Shown here piece after piece: positions 46,878 to 54,238 of a DNA stretch of 64,000 nucleotides. Within the stretch, counting starts at the first letter, position 1; every line of letters starts with the position of its first letter. This stretch comes from G020354785 sp964461435 (lineage in GTDB: Bacteria > Bacteroidota > Bacteroidia > Bacteroidales > UBA10428): the NCBI GenBank assembly GCA_964461435.1, contig CAYWUI010000015.1, forward strand, positions 1 to 64,000. Direction: 5' to 3'. The notes below the pieces were generated by a model that was given only the letters and a program-made list of their open reading frames with translations, was not told the DNA's origin and searched no databases. The position numbers were made by a program, and so were the translations under genes.

Positions 46878-47031
46878 ACAACTGCCTGTCCTGATTCTTA
46901 AGTTTAAAATTTTTATAAACACCTGGCTTAAGTTTCAATATTTTAACAAATTTAAGGATACTGACTAAATAAACAGTGTCTTAATTTAATTATTGTTTAT
47001 TATCTTGTTTAATTGTAACTTATGATTTAAA

Positions 47032-47039
47032 TATATTTG
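47032..47039 (+). promoter_or_regulatory. Candidate -7 element for the WD40-caspase gene
   Basis: TATATTTG fits TAnnTTTG, 29 bp before the ATG at 47069. A TTG at 47013-47015 is 16 bp upstream, a little close for a -33 box. Confidence 0.4.
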
Positions 47040-47068
47040 ATAAGGATTTGTAAGATCAAAAATAAAAA

Positions 47069-49399
47069 ATGTTAAGATCCGGTATTTTATTTCTGTATTT
47101 TATTATCGCATATGCCCCAGACATAGTATCACAGGATTTTTCCTATAAAGAGAAAAAGGAATTTAAATCATTCGGTGATTATGTGATGCAGGCTGAATAT
47201 TCTCCGTTCAGAAATTATTTCGCTATAACAGCAGGAGATAATTCAATTGAAATATATGATAAAAACTGGAATAAAATTTTCACTCATCAGGGCAATCCCG
47301 ATTCCAGGGGAGGACACTTTGCATTCTCGCCGAATGAAAAATACCTGGCTTATGCCAAATATAAAAGTGATAATGATGTTGCCATTATAGATCTGGGTGA
47401 TAAGAAGGTAATACAGGTATTAACCGGTCATTCAGATGATATAAATGACATCACATACAGTAACAACGGGAACTACCTTGCTACCTGCAGCCAGGATAAT
47501 ACGATAAGAGTCTGGAAACGGGAAAACGATATTTTCGTGCCAGGCCAGGTTCTTACAGAACACAATAACGTGGTGACCGGAATCAGTTTCAGTTTTGATA
47601 ATACATTGCTGGCATCTTCGGGATTTGACAGTAAGATAGTTATCCGTGAGCTAAAAGGGGGCAAATTTGTCGTTTTGCAGGAATTAACGGATTTCAAAGG
47701 ATACATTAATGATGTGGTCTTTCATCCCCAAAAATATGAACTTTTAGTAGCTACATACCAGGGGCCTGTTATCCTGAAAAAGTCAGGTAATAAATTTTTT
47801 AGCAGGGAGTTACCTGCCAACGACATAAAAACGAACAGTAAAATAGAATATAGTCCCGATGGCAGATACATAGTATTCGGACAAAATACAAGATTAAAGA
47901 TATATGAAGATACAGGTGCTGATCTTAAGGAGGTTGAAACAATTTACAGGCACAGTGATTATGTTTTCGGGGGCATTTTCAGCATGGACGGAAAATTTCT
48001 TACTTCTTTCAGCTCGGATAAAACTGCTGTTATCTGGGAGGTGACGGGCGTGGAGCCGTCGGGAAAATCACTGATAGTAAGTTACCTTGGGGATGAGCTC
48101 TCTTCGGCACAAAAAGAAGTTCTTACTTCAGAAGTTGTCAATGAAATACTGGATAAGCTAAGCACTAATCTTACAAGTCCCCGTGATGAATTTGAAACAA
48201 CGGCCGAGTTCACTGAAAGGCGAAAACAACTTTCTGGGTCAGTTTTACTGGAGTTACAGAAACAAATTGAATCAAATTATAATATTGATTATGACAGTAA
48301 AACAGGAACAGTGCAAATACCTGTACAATCTTTAATCGGGTATAATGCGGATATTGAAATATATAAAATAAGATTCCTGGAGACAGAAGCAGGGATTAAT
48401 ATACCGGTGGCAGATGCAATGGCATTTAAAAAACACTGGGATAAATCATATATTAATGCCACAAAAAAAATAAGGGCGGACGGACTGTGTTTTGAATATT
48501 CAGATTTTAAACTTATTCCTTATAACTCATCTTCCCGTTTTAAAGTCATTCCATCTGAGAATCCTTTTCATCTAAAAGTGAACGGGAGCAGAAACAGGAT
48601 GTACGGTTATACGGAGGCAAATGTTCAGGCTCCGGATACTGTTATAAATAAATCCGGAAAAAAGGGAGATCAAGGTATAACAATGGCTCTGTTCTTTGCC
48701 AATAGCATATACGATTCATTTTCCGATCTTATTAATCCGGTTATTGACATGAATACAATTGCGGAAGAGCTGCGCAATAATTATGGTGTCAGTACTGAAG
48801 TCATTGAAAATGCAAATCTGAATGAAATTTTAAATAAACTCCGCAGCTATGCAAAATATGACTATTCGGAAAATGATAACCTTTTGATATTTTTTGCAGG
48901 GCATGGCAATTATGATGAAATATTCCATGAAGGATATGTAATAGCAAGTGATTCAAAGCTCGATGATGAACCAAAAATAACATGCCTGTCGCATTCAAAT
49001 CTCAGGACTATCATAAATAACATACCTTGTAACCATATCCTGCTTGTAATGGATGTATGTTTCGGCGGGACATTCGATCCGGTTATTGCCGGACGAAGCA
49101 GGGCTGCTGATATTTATGCAGACATCTCCGATGAAGAGTTTATATCGCGTAAAAAGAAATACAAAACCCGCCTTTACATAACTTCAGGTGGCAAGGAATA
49201 TGTTCCTGATGGAAGGCCGGGCCACCATTCACCCTTTGCAAGGAGATTCATCGAAGCTTTAAGAAATTATGGAGGCACGGATAAAATACTGACTGTAAAT
49301 GAATTGCTGCTTTTCATCGAAAAAGTTGAGCCCCAGCCTTGCTACGGTGAGTTTGGAGATAATGAACCCGGCAGTGATTTTTTGTTGATTTCTAAATAA
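47069..49399 (+). CDS. Exported WD40-repeat protein with C-terminal caspase-like (C14) peptidase domain
   Basis: A 776-residue protein with signal peptide (MLRSGILFLYFIIAYAPDIVSQ). Residues about 25-335 hold six to seven WD40 repeats, clearest at VLTGHSDDINDITYSNNGNYLATCSQDNTIRVW and VTGISFSFDNTLLASSGFD. A linker of 180 residues contains a DUF-like segment (FETTAEFTERRKQLSGSVL). Residues about 530-776 form a caspase/metacaspase domain: ALFFANSIYDSFSDL, the catalytic His612 in IFFAGHGNYDE and Cys664 in LLVMDVCFGGTFD, then a substrate-loop stretch RLYITSGGKEYVPDGRPGHHSPFARRFIEALR. Both catalytic residues are intact. The signal peptide places it in the periplasm or at the surface. Target and trigger are unknown. 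Confidence 0.87.
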   Translation: MLRSGILFLYFIIAYAPDIVSQDFSYKEKKEFKSFGDYVMQAEYSPFRNYFAITAGDNSIEIYDKNWNKIFTHQGNPDSRGGHFAFSPNEKYLAYAKYKSDNDVAIIDLGDKKVIQVLTGHSDDINDITYSNNGNYLATCSQDNTIRVWKRENDIFVPGQVLTEHNNVVTGISFSFDNTLLASSGFDSKIVIRELKGGKFVVLQELTDFKGYINDVVFHPQKYELLVATYQGPVILKKSGNKFFSRELPANDIKTNSKIEYSPDGRYIVFGQNTRLKIYEDTGADLKEVETIYRHSDYVFGGIFSMDGKFLTSFSSDKTAVIWEVTGVEPSGKSLIVSYLGDELSSAQKEVLTSEVVNEILDKLSTNLTSPRDEFETTAEFTERRKQLSGSVLLELQKQIESNYNIDYDSKTGTVQIPVQSLIGYNADIEIYKIRFLETEAGINIPVADAMAFKKHWDKSYINATKKIRADGLCFEYSDFKLIPYNSSSRFKVIPSENPFHLKVNGSRNRMYGYTEANVQAPDTVINKSGKKGDQGITMALFFANSIYDSFSDLINPVIDMNTIAEELRNNYGVSTEVIENANLNEILNKLRSYAKYDYSENDNLLIFFAGHGNYDEIFHEGYVIASDSKLDDEPKITCLSHSNLRTIINNIPCNHILLVMDVCFGGTFDPVIAGRSRAADIYADISDEEFISRKKKYKTRLYITSGGKEYVPDGRPGHHSPFARRFIEALRNYGGTDKILTVNELLLFIEKVEPQPCYGEFGDNEPGSDFLLISK

Positions 49400-49412
49400 T
49401 ATTAACCGGAAG

Positions 49413-50223
49413 TTAAGTTTCCCGGCCTTCAATTTTTTTCAGGTAGTACTTTTTGTTTTTATACCCGGTTTCCACAAGCTCTCCCTTTGCAATAAGGTTA
49501 TCTATAACGGCAAACGATTTTTTGGATTTTTTTAGAAGTGCGTATACTGTATCCTGTCCCATGGGATGAACAGCAGTAATGCTTAAGATATCATCCTCGA
49601 TATTACCGGTAAAGGCAAACTCATTACCCTCATTACCGGTTAAACACCCGACATTCTTTATCTTCTCCTTAAATATCTGATAACATTCATTTGTAACCTG
49701 TGCATCAGGAGGTCTCACAGACTTTAATGCCGGAGGCCTTAAGGGGATAGTAAGGTATGCAGCATCGGGATTCAGAACATTAATAAACCCGGCAATATCA
49801 TTTATATTACTGGAATTATCATTAATATTCCTTACAAGCATAGTCTCTGTAATATATTTTCCCCTGAAAATATCCCTGAATGCAAGTAACCCATCCAGCA
49901 CTGAAGAATGCTCAATAGCTTTATTGGGACGATTTAAGGAGGTTAATGGCTTTGCCGGGGTTTATATCCAGGGTAGGCTCGCCATCAGGCACAAAAGTCA
50001 AATAATCAATATGCTCATCGTGATCTCCGGCTTTCTCAATCTTATCACTGACGATCTTAAAAATTAATTCAGGAGCATAAAATTCACGCCTTGTGACACA
50101 ATTGTTTAAAGTCTTGCCTGGCTGGCAATAAACGCATGAATAAGAACAGTACTTGGGAGGTATATTATTTATTCCAAGGCTTTTTCCTAACCTGCGCGAT
50201 GGTATTGGTCCGAATGCTATCAT
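49413..50223 (-). pseudogene. Radical SAM protein gene, internally deleted and frameshifted
   Basis: Two adjacent open frames on the minus strand are halves of one radical SAM gene. The 5' part (50223-49921, 100 residues) begins MIAFGPIPSRRLGKSLGINN and keeps the cluster motif CSYSCVYC (C-x3-C-x2-C) and LTFVPDGEPTLDIN. It then reads NLLKSSQ and stops. The 3' part (to 49413) resumes in another frame with LDGLLAFRDIFRGKYITETMLVRNIND and runs to a normal C-terminus (LVETGYKNKKYYLKK). Compared with intact relatives I know, about 50 residues between NLLKS and LDGLL, the rest of the barrel core, are missing. So both a deletion and a frameshift at about 49921 inactivate it. It lies upstream of, and divergent from, the DUF134 cluster. 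Confidence 0.85.
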
Positions 50224-50283
50224 TATTTAAATATTAATCCTGATTTAAAAAATCATTACAAAATTAAAAAAAAATTTGGATTA

Positions 50284-50320
50284 TGAACATATGTTCATTA
50301 TATTTGTGAACCCATGTTCA
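50284..50320. promoter_or_regulatory. Tandem palindromic operator upstream of the DUF134 gene
   Basis: Two copies of TGAAC-N4-GTTCA lie at 50284-50297 and 50307-50320, 23 bp centre to centre (about two helical turns). The first sits in a perfect 16-bp palindrome at 50283-50298 (ATGAACAT and its complement). They lie 16-53 bp before the DUF134 ATG and in the gap that divides it from the broken radical SAM gene. Likely bound by the DUF134 helix-turn-helix protein as a dimer of dimers. The core GAAC-N4-GTTC also matches Gram-positive LexA boxes, which is an alternative. Confidence 0.7.
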
Positions 50321-50335
50321 TAATTATTTAATAAT

Positions 50336-50908
50336 ATGTCGCCCAGACGAAAGAGATTCAGGAGATTAGGATCTCCGCCCGTACTAAGAGGATTAAAACC
50401 TATTGGTGTACCTTTTATTGAAACAGGCATAATATCTATACTTTTTGATGAGTACGAAGCATTAAGATTAGTGGACTATGAAAACCTGCATCATGAGGAA
50501 GCGGCAAATCTTATGAATGTGTCGAGGCCTACATTCACAAGAATTTACAATAGCTGCCTGAAAAAAATTGCACGCGGGTTTGCAGAAGGAAAATCAATAA
50601 TAGTCGAAGGCGGCAATGTTGAGTTTGACAGGCAATGGTACAGATGCAACGATTGCAATATTACTTTTCACTATTCCAGGAACAAAAATCCTGAATGCGC
50701 AAATTGCGGTTCGCAAAACGTCGAACACATAAACAGAAGCATAAGGGAATGGAAAGAAAAAAGACCTGACACCAAAAATGAAATTGAAACCAGGGAGTGT
50801 TGCGTCTGTACAAACTGTAATTATAAGGAGCCTCATGAACGTGGTGTACCCTGTTTCACAAGAATATGTCCTGTATGTAAAACACCACTGGTAAGACAGG
50901 ACAGGTAA
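50336..50908 (+). CDS. DUF134-family DNA-binding regulator with zinc-ribbon C-terminus
   Basis: A 190-residue protein. The DUF134 domain (about 1-100) opens with MSPRRKRFRRLGSPPVLRGLKP and has a sigma-region-4-like helix-turn-helix: DEYEALRLVDYENLHHEEAANLMNVSRPTFTRIYNSC. The C-terminal half has three pairs of cysteines: CNDC and CANC (near 103 and 122) and then CCVCTNC, CFTRICPVC, consistent with two zinc or Fe-S binding ribbons. DUF134 genes typically lie next to NifX/Mrp-type genes in anaerobes. It is the first gene of the cluster, just downstream of two palindromes, so autoregulation is likely. The cysteine ribbons could sense redox state or metal; this is inference. Confidence 0.85.
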   Translation: MSPRRKRFRRLGSPPVLRGLKPIGVPFIETGIISILFDEYEALRLVDYENLHHEEAANLMNVSRPTFTRIYNSCLKKIARGFAEGKSIIVEGGNVEFDRQWYRCNDCNITFHYSRNKNPECANCGSQNVEHINRSIREWKEKRPDTKNEIETRECCVCTNCNYKEPHERGVPCFTRICPVCKTPLVRQDR

Positions 50909-50963
50909 GAAGGATTGTTTATTAAAAATTTATATATTATGTCTAACTTTAAAATTTATTATT

Positions 50964-51299
50964 ATGCCCAAAGGTGATAAAACAGGCCCTGAAGGACAAG
51001 GTCCGATGACGGGCAGAGGACTTGGATATTGTGCCGGATATCATGCACCTGGTTATGTCAGCAATATGTATGGAAGAGGAGCAGGCCGCGGATTAGGTAT
51101 GGGAAGAGGAATGGGACTGGGATTTCGCGGCGGAAGAAGACACGGATATTATCCTTTTGCATTCAGACAACCGGCATATACGGCTCCTGTGAAAGAGGAA
51201 GAGCTTTATTTACTTAAAGCCCAGGCCGAAGCACTTAAAAAAGAGCTGGAAGAAATACAAAATCGTATTTCTGAACTTGACACTAAAAAAAGTGATTAG
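50964..51299 (+). CDS. DUF5320-family Gly/Arg-rich protein
   Basis: A 111-residue soluble protein. The N-terminal signature MPKGDKTGPEGQGPMTGRGLGYC is that of DUF5320. A Gly/Arg/Met-rich low-complexity stretch follows (GRGAGRGLGMGRGMGLG, residues 39-55), then a short aromatic part (HGYYPFAFRQPAY) and a C-terminal coiled coil of about 35 residues (LYLLKAQAEALKKELEEIQNRISEL). Two Cys-type features are few (one Cys near 23). The family is found almost only beside NifX/Mrp/MinD genes in anaerobes and its role is unknown; an oligomeric scaffold or metal carrier would fit the composition. Confidence 0.8.
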   Translation: MPKGDKTGPEGQGPMTGRGLGYCAGYHAPGYVSNMYGRGAGRGLGMGRGMGLGFRGGRRHGYYPFAFRQPAYTAPVKEEELYLLKAQAEALKKELEEIQNRISELDTKKSD

Positions 51300-51345
51300 T
51301 TATCAAAGCACATATTTATTTTGTTTAACTTAAAATTATAAAGCT

Positions 51346-51531
51346 ATGCCGAACAGAAATGGCACAGGCCCTTCAGGAAAAGGCCCGCGCACAGGCAAAG
51401 GTATGGGCAGGTGCAAAAAAGGAAAACAAAAAGATACGTATTACACTGAATCCACCCAAGGAAGAGGTGCTGGGAAAGGGAAAGGACAAGGGAAAGGTGA
51501 AGGACAAGGGAAAGGTGAAGGATTCAGATAA
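51346..51531 (+). CDS. Small DUF5320-like Gly/Lys-rich protein
   Basis: A 61-residue paralog of the preceding gene product: MPNRNGTGPSGKGPRTGKGMGRC lines up with its N-terminus residue by residue, including the single Cys at 23. The tail is an extreme low-complexity run of Gly, Lys, Gln and Glu (GKGKGQGKGEGQGKGEG) and lacks the coiled coil. The tail is partly coded by an 18-bp tandem repeat. No other function can be read. It lies 46 bp after the first DUF5320 gene and 28 bp before mrp, so is in the same operon. Confidence 0.72.
   Translation: MPNRNGTGPSGKGPRTGKGMGRCKKGKQKDTYYTESTQGRGAGKGKGQGKGEGQGKGEGFR
51484..51519 (+). repeat. 18-bp tandem repeat, two units
   Basis: GGACAAGGGAAAGGTGAA occurs twice without gap (51484-51501 and 51502-51519), encoding two G-x-G-K-G-E-type units in the DUF5320-like tail. 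Likely a replication-slippage duplication; copy number may vary between strains. Confidence 0.9.
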
Positions 51532-51559
51532 AAATAAATAAAACCTAAAATCATAAGAA

Positions 51560-52414
51560 ATGAATAGCGAAAAAAAGCAGGAAGAAAAATATCTTCCCGG
51601 GGTAAAGAATATTATTGCCATTGCTTCCGGTAAAGGGGGTGTGGGAAAATCAACGATAGCTGTAAACCTTGCGCTGGCTATTGCGCAGGAAGGACATAAA
51701 GTAGGTATTCTCGATGCTGATATTTTTGGCCCCTCAGTACCTAAAATGTTTGGTATTGAAGATATAAGGCCGCAAGTGACAAGGCTGGAAAATAAAGATA
51801 TAATAATACCTGTTCAAAAGTATGGGATTAAAATCCTGTCCATAGGTCTGTTTATTTCAAGGTTTGATGCAACGGTCTGGAGAGGGCCCATGGCATCTAA
51901 AGTGCTGCAGCAGCTAATAAGAGATGGTGACTGGGGAGAACTGGACTATATGTTTTTTGATCTGCCCCCGGGGACAAGTGACATACATCTCACACTGGTA
52001 CAGACCCTGCCTGTAACAGGAGCTATTATAGTAAGCACTCCGCAGGATGTAGCACTTGCTGATGCAATAAAGGGAATCAGCATGTTTACGGGAAAATCTA
52101 TAGATGTGCCGATACTCGGACTGGTTGAGAATATGTCATGGTTCACTCCTGAAGAACTGCCGGATAAGAAATACTATATATTCGGTAAAGATGGATGTAA
52201 AAAGATCGCAGAAAAATTTAACGTTCCTGTATTAGGACAAATTCCGATTATACAGGGAATTAGAGAAGGAGGAGATTCAGGAATACCGCCAGTGCTGGAA
52301 AACAAGGTAACAGGACAAAACTTCAGGGAACTGGCCAAAAATGTTATAAAACGTGTAGAGTACAGGAACAAACATATTAAACCTACCAGGGTGGTGGAAA
52401 TAACAAGAAAATAA
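51560..52414 (+). CDS. mrp: Mrp/NBP35 (ApbC) family P-loop ATPase
   Basis: A 284-residue ATPase of the iron-sulfur carrier family. The deviant Walker A is ASGKGGVGKSTIAVN near residue 23, then GILDADIFGPSVPKMFG, WRGPMASKVLQQ and the Walker-B-like FFDLPPGTSD near 134. Two differences from the textbook family: the N-terminal MIP18/DUF59 domain is absent, and the carrier C-x-x-C motif is replaced by MSWFTPEELPDKKYYIFG. The second is usual in Bacteroidetes Mrp proteins. Sitting next to a NifX/ORP-like gene (8 bp) it parallels the Mrp-ORP pair of Desulfovibrio. Confidence 0.92.
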   Translation: MNSEKKQEEKYLPGVKNIIAIASGKGGVGKSTIAVNLALAIAQEGHKVGILDADIFGPSVPKMFGIEDIRPQVTRLENKDIIIPVQKYGIKILSIGLFISRFDATVWRGPMASKVLQQLIRDGDWGELDYMFFDLPPGTSDIHLTLVQTLPVTGAIIVSTPQDVALADAIKGISMFTGKSIDVPILGLVENMSWFTPEELPDKKYYIFGKDGCKKIAEKFNVPVLGQIPIIQGIREGGDSGIPPVLENKVTGQNFRELAKNVIKRVEYRNKHIKPTRVVEITRK

Positions 52415-52422
52415 ATAATAAA

Positions 52423-52758
52423 ATGAAAAGAATTGCAATTCCGGTTTCCAATGGCATATTAAGTCCGCATTTCGGGCACTGTGAGAAATTTTATATATGC
52501 GAAGTCGAGGATAAAAAGGTTCATAGTGAAACTTTTTTATCATCACCCCCTCATGAGCCTGGCATGTTACCCCAATGGTTAAACAGCCAGGGAGTTACGG
52601 ATGTAATAGCAGGAGGTATGGGCCACAGGGCAATAAGCCTTTTTAATCAATCCAATATCAATGTATTTGTTGGTGCTCCCCAAAAAGAACCCGCAGCAAT
52701 AATCAGCGAATTTCTTGACGGGACCCTGTTGTTAACTGACAATTATTGTGATCATTAA
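52423..52758 (+). CDS. NifX/NafY-family (orange-protein-like) cofactor-binding protein
   Basis: A 111-residue protein of the dinitrogenase iron-molybdenum cofactor biosynthesis fold (RNase-H-like). It opens MKRIAIPVSNGILSPHFGHCEKFYICEVE, with the typical S-P-H-F-G-H-C element, and contains VTDVIAGGMGHRAISLFNQSNI near 62 and VFVGAP near 86. The histidines and Cys near 20 and the C-terminal Cys-Asp-His are possible metal ligands. Orange proteins of Desulfovibrio, which bind a Mo-Cu sulfide cluster, belong to this fold and lie next to an Mrp gene as here. The bound cluster, if any, is unknown. Confidence 0.87.
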   Translation: MKRIAIPVSNGILSPHFGHCEKFYICEVEDKKVHSETFLSSPPHEPGMLPQWLNSQGVTDVIAGGMGHRAISLFNQSNINVFVGAPQKEPAAIISEFLDGTLLLTDNYCDH

Positions 52759-52772
52759 ACAATGCCATATTG

Positions 52773-53636
52773 ATGGATAATGAATGTAAGCTCTGCCTGG
52801 TAAAATCATTTGAAAAACTTTTAGAAGAAAAAGCTGGCAGTAATACCATTAAAAATGAACTCTCGGGGAGGATACGCGAATACGTTTACGGAGTTAATTC
52901 GGAGCTTAAAACACCTGAAGTTGCTAGAGAAATTCATAAGATGCTGGCTGAAACATTACATATTTATGACCTCCATAAGGAAGAGAAACAGAGAAGCAAT
53001 AACATCGTATTAAACAATTATGCAAGGTATAAGGAAATTGTTTTAAAATCGGCTAATCCTTTTGAGGCGGCATTAAGATTGTCAATTGCAGGTAATATAA
53101 TGGATTTTGCAGCCTGTCCTGAATTTTTTACGAACAGCGAACAGTACTTTAATAACATTGTAAATGACGTTCTTACAGTAAATTTTGCTATTGACAATTC
53201 AAAAGAACTGGAAGAAAGAATCTACTGTTCGAAAACATTATTGTTTCTTGGCGATAATGCCGGTGAAATAGTATTGGATAAACTACTGCTCGAGACTATC
53301 GGCCACCCGAACGTGTTTTATGCGGTAAGGGATAAACCTGTCATTAATGATGTTACTGTCGAAGATGCTGATTATACAGGCATGGGAGGTGTAGCCAGGG
53401 TGATTTCCAATGGATATGATGCACCTTCAACAATAATTGAAAAAGCATCCGTGGAGTTTATAAATATTTATAACAAATCCGACCTTATTATATCCAAAGG
53501 ACAGGGAAATTTTGAGGGCTTAATTAACAATAAAAGGGAAGATTTATTTTTCCTGTTGATAGTAAAGTGCGACGTCATAGCTCGGCTATTGGATGTAAAA
53601 AAGGGTGATTACGTGGTTAAGAAAAATATTTCATGA
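52773..53636 (+). CDS. DUF89/ARMT1-like metal-dependent phosphatase
   Basis: A 287-residue protein from the ATG at 52773 (a TTG just before is less likely). It has the DUF89 layout: an N-terminal helical part beginning MDNECKLCLVKSFEKLL with a Cys-x-x-Cys, then LFLGDNAGEIVLDKLLLETI near 163 with the metal-binding Asp-Asn, DKPVINDVTVEDADYTGM near 190, and LIISKGQGNFEGL near 238. DUF89 proteins are damage-control phosphatases acting on phosphometabolites with cobalt, nickel or manganese. Its place inside a NifX/Mrp cluster suggests removal of a damaged cofactor precursor; this is inference. It lies 14 bp after the NifX-like gene. Confidence 0.85.
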   Translation: MDNECKLCLVKSFEKLLEEKAGSNTIKNELSGRIREYVYGVNSELKTPEVAREIHKMLAETLHIYDLHKEEKQRSNNIVLNNYARYKEIVLKSANPFEAALRLSIAGNIMDFAACPEFFTNSEQYFNNIVNDVLTVNFAIDNSKELEERIYCSKTLLFLGDNAGEIVLDKLLLETIGHPNVFYAVRDKPVINDVTVEDADYTGMGGVARVISNGYDAPSTIIEKASVEFINIYNKSDLIISKGQGNFEGLINNKREDLFFLLIVKCDVIARLLDVKKGDYVVKKNIS

Positions 53637-53688
53637 CTATTTAACATTACGAGCATATAATTTTTCATTCATAAATTCTATAAAAAGG

Positions 53689-54141
53689 ATGAATAATATT
53701 ATTCTTAAGCCTATAGGCATAATTCGCACTCCTTACATTAATGTTGAAAATATCCCGATACAGGGAATTTTTGGAAATAATATAGAAGGTTACATTGAAT
53801 TAGATGATAAATACAGGGATGGTCTGGCTGATTTGGACAAATTCAGCCATGCTATACTTATATATTACTTCCATTGTTCATCAAGGGAAGATACTGTAAG
53901 TCGCCCCTTCCTTGAGAGTACCGAACATGGGATATTTGCAATAAGAAGTCCGCACAGGCCCAATCATCTGGGTGTGTCTACAGTGAAGATTAAGGAAATA
54001 ACCGGCAACAAAATGTATTTTACTGATGTGGATATGCTTGACCAGACGCCTTTATTGGACATTAAACCGTATATCAAATATTTTGACCAGCGCAACGATG
54101 TCGTATCAGGATGGGTGGATTCCCATTTTAAGGATAAATAA
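53689..54141 (+). CDS. TrmO/TsaA-like tRNA methyltransferase family protein
   Basis: A 150-residue protein. ATG 53689 is chosen because it is preceded by AAAAGG and gives the family N-terminus MNNIILKPIGIIRTPY; an upstream in-frame Met at 53605 overlaps DUF89. The UPF0066/TsaA fold motifs are LADLDKFSHAILIYYFH near 48, FAIRSPHRPNHLGVSTVKI near 84 and DMLDQTPLLDIKPYIKYFD near 114. Known TrmO enzymes methylate N6 of t6A37 in tRNA using SAM. Members next to NifX/Mrp-type genes are common in anaerobes and archaea and could act on another substrate. Confidence 0.83.
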   Translation: MNNIILKPIGIIRTPYINVENIPIQGIFGNNIEGYIELDDKYRDGLADLDKFSHAILIYYFHCSSREDTVSRPFLESTEHGIFAIRSPHRPNHLGVSTVKIKEITGNKMYFTDVDMLDQTPLLDIKPYIKYFDQRNDVVSGWVDSHFKDK

Positions 54142-54157
54142 TTCAAAAAATGATAAA

Positions 54158-54207
54158 TGATACTATGCAATAATTAAGGAATTTGACGTCAATTATTAAT
54201 AGTATCA
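54158..54207. promoter_or_regulatory. Imperfect inverted repeat between the TrmO-like and MinD genes
   Basis: TGATACTAT (54158-54166) plus AATAATT (54169-54175) pair with 54191-54197 and 54199-54207, leaving a small bulge (2 nt against 1 nt). The 15-nt loop carries the palindrome TTGACGTCAA. No T-tract follows. It could end the upstream transcript or be a regulator site for the MinD pair starting at 54239. Confidence 0.5.
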
Positions 54208-54238
54208 GAATTTTAAATTTTTAAGAGATTTTAGTCAG

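Noticed and set aside
46591..46968. 125-codon plus-strand frame opposite the amidase 5' end
   Set aside because: Fully antisense to a recognised signal peptide and coding region; composition is that of a shadow frame.
54181..54190. TGACGTCA as a CRP/CRE-like site on its own
   Set aside because: An 8-10 bp palindrome alone is expected by chance in 64 kb; it is reported only as part of the larger inverted repeat.
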